From an uncultured Ruminococcus sp. (lineage in GTDB: Bacteria > Bacillota > Clostridia > Oscillospirales > Ruminococcaceae), in the NCBI GenBank assembly GCA_900551505.1, contig URWK01000061.1:1-7285 (forward strand): DNA of 7,285 nucleotides. Reading direction: 5' to 3'. A model generated the notes under the pieces. It worked only from the letters and a program-made list of their open reading frames with translations. It ran no database searches and had not been told where the DNA came from. Below are positions 1-5,786 of the stretch, piece by piece; position 1 is the stretch's first letter, and each line of letters begins with the position of its first letter. The position numbers were made by a program, and so were the translations under genes.

Positions 1-140
1 GGGGAAAAAAAAACCACAAAAAAAAAATGAAAAATATAGTAAAAAAAAAATAAATAAAAAAAAATAAATAAAAAAAAAAAAAAAATAAAAAAAAATAAAT
101 AAAAAAAAATAAATAATTATAATATATTAATAAAAAATCC
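1..140. repeat. A-rich low-complexity contig end
   Basis: This stretch is almost entirely A with scattered T and opens with GGGG. A 14-nt unit, TAAAT followed by nine A, recurs at 51-64 and 65-78 and again at 96-109, with another TAAAT at 110-114. No reading frame has protein-like composition. The adjoining 141-184 is also AT-rich but contains a normal ribosome binding site. The sequence looks more like a poorly resolved assembly end than functional DNA. In related operons the stator subunit I gene would be expected just upstream of K, and nothing resembling its C-terminus is visible here. Confidence 0.75.
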
Positions 141-184
141 ATTATTAGCAGAAATAAAAAATAAATAAAAAGGGGTAAATTGTT

Positions 185-613
185 ATGGAAATCTTCTTCT
201 TACCGTTACTTGCAGTAATCATGTTGGCACTTCCAGTTGCAGCAGTAATCAAAAAATACAAAACAGGTAAGCAGGCTAAAACAGCCTTGCTGGTAAATCT
301 CGGTTCATTCTTTGCTGTACTTGCACTTGCAATGATTTTCCCTATCGGCGGTCTTGTATCAGCCGAAGCAACTACCGCAGTTGCAACAGCAGCAAGCGGA
401 AGCGGTCTTGGATACATAGCAGCAGCACTTGCAACAGGTCTTGGCTCTATCGGATGTGGTATCGCAGTTGCAGCAGCAGCACCGGCAGCAATCGGAGCAG
501 TAGCAGAAGAACCAAAAACTTTCTCAAAGGCTCTTATTTTCGTAGCACTTGGCGAAGGTGTTGCTCTTTACGGATTCCTTATTTCATTTATGATACTCAA
601 TAAGTTAGGTTGA
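185..613 (+). CDS. atpK: V-type ATP synthase subunit K (membrane rotor c-ring proteolipid)
   Basis: This 142-residue proteolipid forms the membrane ring that carries H+ or Na+ past subunit I while the central stalk turns. Four hydrophobic segments are visible, at about residues 2-23, 34-58, 75-107 and 114-139. Only the last two form the canonical c-subunit hairpin: a small-residue-rich helix (GLGSIGCGIAV, 85-95), the polar loop AEEPKTF (107-113) and the carboxylate helix ALGEGVALYG with Glu124 as the ion-binding residue. The first two segments are an N-terminal addition without a carboxylate; VSA|EA near residue 60 could be a cleavage site, so the mature protein may be a two-helix subunit as in the Thermus homologue. 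By eye, the place of the Gln ligand found in Na+ rings is Val95, and Gly125 follows the Glu where Ser or Thr is usual in Na+ types. This favours H+ but is an inference. The start is supported by AGGGGT at 171-176, 8 nt before ATG. Subunit F begins 6 nt downstream. Confidence 0.93.
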   Translation: MEIFFLPLLAVIMLALPVAAVIKKYKTGKQAKTALLVNLGSFFAVLALAMIFPIGGLVSAEATTAVATAASGSGLGYIAAALATGLGSIGCGIAVAAAAPAAIGAVAEEPKTFSKALIFVALGEGVALYGFLISFMILNKLG

Positions 614-619
614 TGTTTT

Positions 620-928
620 ATGAAATTCTTTGTAATCAGTGATAATGTCGATACCCAACTTGGAATGAGACTGGCAGGAATAGAGGGTGTTGTGGCACAC
701 GAGCCTGACGAAGTAAAAAACGCTCTCGAAACCGCTATGAACAATAAGGAAATTGCAATAGTTCTTATGACTGAAAAGTTAGTGAAGCTTTGTGATGAGT
801 TGGTCTATGACTTAAAGCTCAACAGAAAGAGTCCTTTAATAGTGGAAATTCCTGACCGTCACGCTACTTCACAAATTACAACAGCAATTTCAAGATATGT
901 TCAGGAAGCGATAGGTGTTAAAATCTGA
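620..928 (+). CDS. atpF: V-type ATP synthase subunit F (central stalk)
   Basis: This 102-residue soluble protein matches the V/A-ATPase F family (called NtpG in Enterococcus), which binds subunit D to form the central rotor shaft under the A3B3 head. Family marks are the opening strand MKFFVISDNVD, the motif GMRLAGIEG (15-23), the hydrophobic strand IAIVLMTEKL (45-54) and LIVEIPD (73-79), together an alpha/beta Rossmann-like domain. A C-terminal helix follows (about 83-97) that in known structures reaches up towards the head. The length is normal for the family. Only 6 nt separate it from the stop of K, and the only Shine-Dalgarno-like bases are AGGT at 607-610 inside the end of K, so its translation is probably coupled to K. 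F is needed at one copy per complex whereas K is needed at many, consistent with this weak site. A structured 143-nt gap follows before subunit E. Confidence 0.93.
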   Translation: MKFFVISDNVDTQLGMRLAGIEGVVAHEPDEVKNALETAMNNKEIAIVLMTEKLVKLCDELVYDLKLNRKSPLIVEIPDRHATSQITTAISRYVQEAIGVKI

Positions 929-944
929 GTCGTGTATCTGAAAA

Positions 945-956
945 CCGTAATAACGG
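945..956 (+). other. Small hairpin CCGT-AATA-ACGG
   Basis: A perfect 4-bp inverted repeat with the loop AATA lies just after the stop of subunit F and is followed by a run of six A (957-962). It is too short to terminate transcription alone. It may be a minor part of the larger structured element that follows, or chance. Confidence 0.25.
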
Positions 957-963
957 AAAAAAT

Positions 964-1026
964 GAACAGCCCTGAAGGGCGGACAGTGTTTGCCTTGTAA
1001 TGCATGGACTGTTCGCCCCGTTTTTT
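964..1026 (+). terminator. Intra-operon terminator or attenuator between subunits F and E
   Basis: GGGCGGACAGT (977-987) pairs with ACTGTTCGCCC (1008-1018) as an 11-bp stem with one G-U pair and a 20-nt loop. CG and six T (1021-1026) follow, the form of a Rho-independent terminator. Two competing pairings exist. GAACAG (964-969) can pair with CTGTTC (1009-1014), taking most of the 3' arm, and GCCC (969-972) can pair with GGGC (977-980) across the loop TGAA, taking the base of the 5' arm. Such mutually exclusive pairings are what an attenuator would show. On the minus strand the GAACAG/CTGTTC stem is followed by A and six T, so the element may also stop transcription from the other side. Partial termination here would give more K and F than E-A-B-D. 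No protein or ligand sensor is recognisable. A dispersed palindromic repeat is the main alternative. Confidence 0.6.
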
Positions 1027-1055
1027 ATATCGGGAAACGGGACTATAACCAACAG

Positions 1056-1063
1056 AAAAGAGG
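1056..1063 (+). promoter_or_regulatory. Ribosome binding site deciding the start of subunit E
   Basis: AAAGAGGG (1056-1063) lies 8 nt before the ATG at 1072. It selects this start over the in-frame ATG at 1000, which lies within the loop of the terminator-like hairpin, has no Shine-Dalgarno sequence and would add 24 residues unlike the family. Confidence 0.7.
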
Positions 1064-1071
1064 GAATTTTT

Positions 1072-1656
1072 ATGGCAGATAACTATACAGAAAATCTTAA
1101 CAGATTTGTGACCGCCATTAATGGCGAAGTCGATGCAAAGACAAAAGAAATCCTCGCAGAAGCAAGAGATGAACGAGAAAGAATGATAGCCGAGGCGGAA
1201 GACAAGGCTCTTGAAGATGCTTACAGCGAAATTCAGGCAGAGGTAAAAAAGATTACCGCAAAGTATCAGAGAATTTATGCACAGGCTGAACAGGACACCA
1301 GAAGGGAAGTCCTTATCCACAGGGAACAGCTTTGTGATACTCTTTTTAAAAATGTCGAAAAGAAAATAGAGGAATTTGTAAACTCCGAAAAATATCAGTC
1401 CTACCTGCTTTCAAGACTTGAAGGCGTAGAAATTACAGACGATACAGTTATTCTTGTTTCAAAGAGGGACTTCAGCAAATACAAGAGTGCTTTAAACCTT
1501 CACACAGGCGGACGCTGTAAAATAAAAGAAGACAGTTCTATTGAGTTCGGCGGATTGTCAATTCTCTATGAAAATTCTTCAATGTTACTCGAAAAGACCA
1601 TTGACAGCGACTTTTCAGAGGAGAAAAAACAGTTCAGCTCAAAATATAAGTTTTAA
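1072..1656 (+). CDS. atpE: V-type ATP synthase subunit E (peripheral stalk)
   Basis: This 194-residue protein is the stator-stalk subunit E, which pairs with small subunit G to link the A3B3 head to membrane subunit I and resist rotation. The N-terminal half (about 5-85) is a continuous charged helix rich in Ala, Glu, Lys and Arg, for example EILAEARDERERMIAEAE (26-43), as expected for the stalk coiled coil. The C-terminal half (about 88-194) is the globular domain that binds the top of the head; it includes VILVSKRD (126-133) and the family-like FGGLSILYEN (159-168) followed by the ending TIDSDFSEEKK (176-186). The length is usual. The start at 1072 rather than 1000 rests on the Shine-Dalgarno site and on the N-terminus. 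It lies just beyond the terminator-like hairpin, so it is the first gene exposed to any attenuation. Subunit A starts 20 nt downstream. No G subunit gene is found next to it. Confidence 0.92.
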   Translation: MADNYTENLNRFVTAINGEVDAKTKEILAEARDERERMIAEAEDKALEDAYSEIQAEVKKITAKYQRIYAQAEQDTRREVLIHREQLCDTLFKNVEKKIEEFVNSEKYQSYLLSRLEGVEITDDTVILVSKRDFSKYKSALNLHTGGRCKIKEDSSIEFGGLSILYENSSMLLEKTIDSDFSEEKKQFSSKYKF

Positions 1657-1676
1657 GTGAGAAGGGGTGAAGAATA

Positions 1677-3449
1677 ATGGAAACAAGCAATAACAAGGTT
1701 TATTCAATCAATGGTTCTATTGTCAAGGTTCGTGATACAAAAGATTTCGCAATGTACGAAATGGTTTATGTCGGCGAAAAGAGATTAATCGGTGAAGTTA
1801 TCGGTGTAAATGAACAGCTTACCACAATTCAGGTTTATGAAGGCACGACAGGCATGAAAGTCGGTGAACCGGTATTCGGCACAGGTTCTCCGATGTCTGC
1901 AACTCTTGGCCCTGGAATTATCTCAAATATCTTTGACGGTATCGAAAGACCGCTCAGACAGATTGAAAAAGTTTCAGGTGCGTTTATCGCTGACGGTGCA
2001 AATGTAAGTTCACTTGATACAGAAGTTAAATATGACGTTACACTTACCGTAAAAGTAGGCGATAAACTTGAACCAGGTCAGGTATATGCAACTTGTCCGG
2101 AAACTCATGTAATCAAGCATCACTGTATGCTTTCACCGCTTATCAAAGGCGGAGAAGTTACCTGGGTAGCTCCGGACGGTCAGTACACTATAAACGATGT
2201 CGTTTGTAAAATAAAAACCGCTAAGGGCGAAGACGTTGAACTTACACTTTGTCAGAAATGGCCTATCAGACAGGCAAGACCAATTTCCGAAAGAATGATT
2301 ATTTCAAAACCTCTTATCACAGGTCAGCGTGTAATTGATACTATTCTCCCGATTGCAAAGGGCGGAACAGCCGCTATTCCGGGCGGTTTCGGTACAGGGA
2401 AGACCATGACACAGCACCAGCTCGCAAAGTGGTGTGATGCCGATATTATAGTCTACATAGGTTGCGGAGAACGTGGAAATGAAATGACACAGGTTCTTGA
2501 AGAATTTTCGGAACTTATCGACCCTAAGACAAACAGAGCATTGACAGACAGAACTGTTCTTATTGCAAACACTTCAAATATGCCGGTTGCAGCCCGTGAA
2601 GCTTCAATTTATACGGGAATTACACTTGCGGAATATTACAGAGATATGGGCTATCACATTGCGATAATGGCAGACTCAACTTCAAGATGGGCAGAAGCTC
2701 TCCGTGAACTTTCCGGACGACTCGAAGAAATGCCGGCAGAAGAAGGCTTCCCGGCTTACCTCCCTTCAAGGCTTTCAGAATTCTACGAAAGAGCAGGTTA
2801 TGTAAAGACCCTTAATGACAGAGAAGGTTCTGTAACAATCATCGGTGCGGTATCTCCGCAAGGTTCGGACTTCTCAGAACCTGTTACACAGAATACAAAG
2901 AGATTTGTACGTTGTTTTTGGGCTTTGGATAAGGCTCTTGCATATGCACGTCACTATCCGGCTATCAACTGGAATATGAGTTACAGCGAATACATGGACG
3001 ACCTCAGCGACTTTTACGAAACCGTTTCACCTGACTTCCTCAGTTACAGACAGCAGATTTCAAACCTGCTCATTGAAGAAAACAAGCTTATGGAAATTGT
3101 AAAACTTATCGGTTCGGACGTTCTTCCTGACAATCAGAAGCTCACAATCGAAATCGCAAGAGTTATCCGTGTTGGTTTCTTACAGCAGAACGCTTATCAC
3201 AAGGACGATACTTATGTACCGCTTGAAAAGCAGTTTCTTATGATGGGTGCTATTCTTCACCTTTACCATAAAGCCAGCGAAGCAATCGAAAAAAATATTC
3301 CGATAAGTGCGGTTCTTGAAACAGGTATCTTTGAAAAGATTATCAAAATAAAGTATGATATACCGAATGACAAGCCTGAAATGTTCAAGGAATATGACGA
3401 AGAAATCGACGAAGTGTTTGAACGCCTTATGGCAGAACAAGGCGAATAA
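1677..3449 (+). CDS. atpA: V-type ATP synthase catalytic subunit A
   Basis: This 590-residue protein is the catalytic subunit; three copies alternate with three B subunits and hydrolyse or synthesise ATP. In order it shows the N-terminal beta-barrel (about 1-75, with INGSIVKVRD at 11-20), the A-specific non-homologous insertion (about 110-190), the nucleotide-binding core and a helical C-terminal domain (about 440-590). The Walker A loop is GGFGTGKT (236-243) with Lys242; the catalytic Glu is Glu265 in GCGERGNEM; the Walker B region is IAIMADSTSRW (328-338) with Asp333. The signature SGRLEEMPAEEGFPAYLPSR (346-365) is typical. Position 240 is Thr where eukaryotic A subunits have the redox-sensitive Cys (GAFGCGKT), so that type of disulfide inhibition is not expected. 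All catalytic residues are present and the length is normal. Shine-Dalgarno AAGGGGTGA (1662-1670) stands 6 nt before ATG. B follows after 14 nt, consistent with equal 3:3 production. Confidence 0.98.
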   Translation: METSNNKVYSINGSIVKVRDTKDFAMYEMVYVGEKRLIGEVIGVNEQLTTIQVYEGTTGMKVGEPVFGTGSPMSATLGPGIISNIFDGIERPLRQIEKVSGAFIADGANVSSLDTEVKYDVTLTVKVGDKLEPGQVYATCPETHVIKHHCMLSPLIKGGEVTWVAPDGQYTINDVVCKIKTAKGEDVELTLCQKWPIRQARPISERMIISKPLITGQRVIDTILPIAKGGTAAIPGGFGTGKTMTQHQLAKWCDADIIVYIGCGERGNEMTQVLEEFSELIDPKTNRALTDRTVLIANTSNMPVAAREASIYTGITLAEYYRDMGYHIAIMADSTSRWAEALRELSGRLEEMPAEEGFPAYLPSRLSEFYERAGYVKTLNDREGSVTIIGAVSPQGSDFSEPVTQNTKRFVRCFWALDKALAYARHYPAINWNMSYSEYMDDLSDFYETVSPDFLSYRQQISNLLIEENKLMEIVKLIGSDVLPDNQKLTIEIARVIRVGFLQQNAYHKDDTYVPLEKQFLMMGAILHLYHKASEAIEKNIPISAVLETGIFEKIIKIKYDIPNDKPEMFKEYDEEIDEVFERLMAEQGE

Positions 3450-3463
3450 AGGGGGACTTTGAA

Positions 3464-4861
3464 ATGAGTTTACAGTATATCGGACTTAGCGAAGTAAATG
3501 GCCCGCTTGTAGTTCTTGATAAAGTAAGCGGAGCAGGATATGACGAAGTAGTTGAAATTCATCTTGATGACGGTACAGAGAGAATAGGTAAGGTCGTTGA
3601 AATTGAAGGCGATAAGGTCGTTCTTCAGGTTTTTGAAGGTACAAAGGGACTTTCACTTACAAATACAAAGACAAGATTTACAGGTCATCCGATGGAAATG
3701 CCTTTGTCGGAAGAATTGCTCGGCAGAGTTTTCAATGGTGCGGGAAAGCCTATTGACAATCTCGGTGACATCTACCCTGAAAAGTTCGCAGACATTAACG
3801 GTAAGCCTCTTAATCCGGTTTCGAGAACTTACCCGAGAAACTATATCAGAACAGGTATTTCATCAATCGACTGCCTTATGACACTTATCAGAGGTCAGAA
3901 GCTTCCGATTTTCTCAGGTTCGGGTCTTTCACACAACAAGCTTGCCGCTCAGATAGTAAGACAGGCGAGAATTTCAGAAGACAGCGGAGAAAAATTCGCA
4001 GTAGTATTTGCCGCTATGGGTGTTAAGAATGACGTAGCGGATTACTTCAAAAAGAGTTTTGCGGACAGTGGAGTTCTCCAGAATGTTGTAATGTTCCTTA
4101 ACCTTGCGAATGACCCGATTATCGAAAGAATCCTTACCCCAAGATGTGCATTGACAGTTGCGGAATATCTCGCATACGAAAAGAATATGCACATTCTGGT
4201 AATCATGACCGATATCACTTCATATTGTGAAGCACTCCGTGAATTTTCATCTTCAAAAGGTGAAATTCCTGCGAGAAAAGGTTATCCGGGTTATCTTTAT
4301 TCAGACCTTGCATCACTTTATGAGAGAGCGGGCGTTATAAACGGTGCTTCCGGAAGCGTTACACAAATTCCGATTCTCACGATGCCGAATGATGATATTA
4401 CGCACCCGATACCTGACCTTACGGGATACATTACAGAAGGTCAGATAGTTCTTGACAGAAACCTTGAACAAACGGGATATTATCCGCCTGTTTCGGTTCT
4501 TCCGTCACTTTCAAGACTTATGAAGGACGGTATTGGTGAAGGTTACACCAGAGCCGACCACTCCGCAGTTTCAAACCAGTTGTTTGCCGCTTACGCAAAG
4601 GTTCAGGACGCAAGGTCACTTGCTTCCGTTATCGGTGAAGAAGAACTTTCCCCGATAGACAAGGCTTATATGGCATTCGGCGTTCAGTTTGAAAAGCACT
4701 TCATTTCACAAGGTTCGGATGAAAACAGAACTATTGACGAAACACTTGACCTCGGCTGGGATTTGCTTTCACTTCTCCCGATGTCCGAACTCGACAGAGT
4801 AGACGAAAAACTGCTTAAAGAAAAATATAACCCTGAGAGAGCAAAACGCTTTATCGAATAA
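3464..4861 (+). CDS. atpB: V-type ATP synthase regulatory subunit B
   Basis: This 465-residue protein is the non-catalytic partner of subunit A in the A3B3 head. It has the same three-part build: N-terminal barrel (about 1-75), nucleotide-binding core and C-terminal helices. It lacks a working P-loop: SGSGLSHNKL (151-160) stands where A has GxxxxGKT, as is normal for B. The Walker-B-like VIMTDITSYCEALRE (246-260) is a strong family mark. Arg351 in LPSLSRL (346-352) matches the arginine finger that B lends to the catalytic site of A (Arg350 in Enterococcus hirae). YTRADH (361-366) and the C-terminal ETLDLGWDLLSLLP (426-439) are also typical. Length is as in other bacteria. It begins 14 nt after A with GGGGG at 3451-3455, 8 nt before ATG, and D follows 20 nt downstream. 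Confidence 0.98.
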   Translation: MSLQYIGLSEVNGPLVVLDKVSGAGYDEVVEIHLDDGTERIGKVVEIEGDKVVLQVFEGTKGLSLTNTKTRFTGHPMEMPLSEELLGRVFNGAGKPIDNLGDIYPEKFADINGKPLNPVSRTYPRNYIRTGISSIDCLMTLIRGQKLPIFSGSGLSHNKLAAQIVRQARISEDSGEKFAVVFAAMGVKNDVADYFKKSFADSGVLQNVVMFLNLANDPIIERILTPRCALTVAEYLAYEKNMHILVIMTDITSYCEALREFSSSKGEIPARKGYPGYLYSDLASLYERAGVINGASGSVTQIPILTMPNDDITHPIPDLTGYITEGQIVLDRNLEQTGYYPPVSVLPSLSRLMKDGIGEGYTRADHSAVSNQLFAAYAKVQDARSLASVIGEEELSPIDKAYMAFGVQFEKHFISQGSDENRTIDETLDLGWDLLSLLPMSELDRVDEKLLKEKYNPERAKRFIE

Positions 4862-4881
4862 CGTAAAAGGGGGATATAGAA

Positions 4882-5550
4882 ATGGCTGAACAGATTTTCC
4901 CGACAAAAGGTAACTTGCTCAATGCGAAAAAATCTCTTTCACTTTGTCAGCTTGGCTATGAACTGCTCGACAGAAAAAGAAATATCCTTATCCGTGAAAT
5001 GATGCAACTTATTGACACTGCAAAGTCTATCCGTGGTTCTATCGAAGACACTTACAAAGATGCTTACAGTGCCTTGCAGGACGCAAATATAACACTCGGA
5101 CGTATTGACGCAATCGCACAGTCAGTACCTGTTGAAAATGGCGTTAATGTAACATACAGAAGCGTAATGGGGGCTGAAATTCCGAAAGTAAGCCTTGAAA
5201 AAACACCGCTTAAACTTTCGTATGGTCTTTATGCCACAAATTCTCCGCTCGACAAAGCATATATTTCATTCGCAAAGGTTAAAGAAATGACGGTTGTACT
5301 TGCGGAAGTCGAAAACAGTATTTACAGACTTGCAACTTCCATAAAGAAAACTCAGAGGAGAGCAAACGCCCTTAAAAACATTCTTATTCCGAAGTTCAAG
5401 GGTATTGTAAAGTTCATCAGTGATAACCTTGAAGAAAAAGAACGTGAGGAATTCTCAAGACTTAAAGTTATCAAGGTTCAGAAAATAAATGCTCAGTTGC
5501 GTAAAGAAAAATACGCAAAAGAAGAGCTTATGAAAAAGCAGGCAAATTAA
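4882..5550 (+). CDS. atpD: V-type ATP synthase subunit D (central rotor shaft)
   Basis: This 222-residue protein is the rotor shaft that turns inside A3B3 and, with F, transmits torque to the membrane ring through subunit C. The family opening PTKGNLLNAKKSLSL (7-21), followed by GYELLDRKRNIL (25-36), marks the N-terminal long helix (about 10-78). A middle section of short strands (about 85-120) joins it to the C-terminal long helix (about 125-215), with the conserved IKKTQRRANALKNILIPKF (154-172) and EREEFSRLKVIK (187-198). The two long helices form the left-handed coiled coil of the shaft. The Lys-rich tail (about 205-222) is usual. The start has GGGGG at 4869-4873, 8 nt before ATG. It is the last gene of the operon: a strong terminator begins 18 nt after its stop. 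Confidence 0.97.
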   Translation: MAEQIFPTKGNLLNAKKSLSLCQLGYELLDRKRNILIREMMQLIDTAKSIRGSIEDTYKDAYSALQDANITLGRIDAIAQSVPVENGVNVTYRSVMGAEIPKVSLEKTPLKLSYGLYATNSPLDKAYISFAKVKEMTVVLAEVENSIYRLATSIKKTQRRANALKNILIPKFKGIVKFISDNLEEKEREEFSRLKVIKVQKINAQLRKEKYAKEELMKKQAN

Positions 5551-5568
5551 AATTTTCATGTTGTATTT

Positions 5569-5612
5569 TTCGGGTTTTATCTTCACTCTTTGAAGATAAA
5601 ACCCGAATTTTT
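5569..5612 (+). terminator. Rho-independent terminator ending the ATPase operon
   Basis: TTCGGGTTTTATCTTCA (5569-5585) and TGAAGATAAAACCCGAA (5591-5607) form a perfect 17-bp stem with the 5-nt loop CTCTT, followed by five T (5608-5612). It starts 18 nt after the stop of subunit D. The stem base is G/C-rich and abuts the U-tract through two A-U pairs, a good intrinsic terminator on the + strand. It separates the ATPase operon from the MATE gene. Confidence 0.92.
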
Positions 5613-5644
5613 ATCCGCATACCATACAAAAAAGTTTAGCGAAA

Positions 5645-5663
5645 AACGCCTTGATTTTGCGTT
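5645..5663 (+). other. Weak hairpin AACGC/GCGTT in the ATPase-MATE gap
   Basis: AACGC (5645-5649) and GCGTT (5659-5663) form a 5-bp stem with a 9-nt loop. No U-tract follows and I cannot match the region to a riboswitch class. It lies upstream of the candidate promoter at 5727-5735 and so would not be in the MATE leader; it may be an operator-like palindrome or chance. Apart from this, the terminator, the promoter candidate and the ribosome binding site, nothing else is seen in 5551-5786. Confidence 0.2.
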
Positions 5664-5726
5664 GTTTACAAATCTCTTTTTGTTACGGAAAATCCACAAA
5701 TAGCAGTATATTTCAAAATAAATATC

Positions 5727-5735
5727 TGATATACT
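5727..5735 (+). promoter_or_regulatory. Candidate extended -10 promoter for the MATE gene
   Basis: TGATATACT fits the extended -10 form TGn-TATAAT with one mismatch. The region about 17 nt upstream (TATATT, 5707-5712) is a poor -35, which extended -10 promoters tolerate. Transcription would begin near 5742, giving a leader of about 45 nt. A second pair, TTGATT (5737-5742) and TCTAAA (5760-5765) at 17-nt spacing, would start transcription almost at the ribosome binding site and is less likely. Confidence 0.4.
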
Positions 5736-5786
5736 TTTGATTGCTTTACAAGGATTTTATCTAAATTTTAAAAAGGGGGATTTTCT

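Noticed and set aside
118..123. TATAAT as a promoter -10 for subunit K
   Set aside because: A perfect hexamer is expected by chance in nearly pure A/T sequence; no -35 is seen at the right distance, and K is normally mid-operon.
145..417. 90-residue open frame on the minus strand across subunit K
   Set aside because: It lies opposite the well-supported K gene, and its Ala/Val-rich protein is the antisense of the repetitive GCA/GTA codons. No ribosome site or family is recognisable.
1000..1071. 24-residue N-terminal extension of subunit E from ATG at 1000
   Set aside because: The added residues are unlike the family, the start lies in the hairpin loop without a ribosome site, and ATG 1072 has a clear Shine-Dalgarno sequence.
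901..1320. 139-residue minus-strand open frame across the F-E gap and E
   Set aside because: It reads through the hairpin and antisense to the coiled-coil region of E; its Phe/Leu/Cys-rich make-up is typical of antisense to Lys/Glu-rich coding sequence.
3597..3881. 94-residue + strand open frame inside subunit B
   Set aside because: It is an out-of-frame shadow of B with no start signal or family features.
5551..5786. Riboswitch before the MATE gene
   Set aside because: Some MATE genes have riboswitch leaders, but I see no conserved motif or multi-stem fold, and the likely leader is only about 45 nt.
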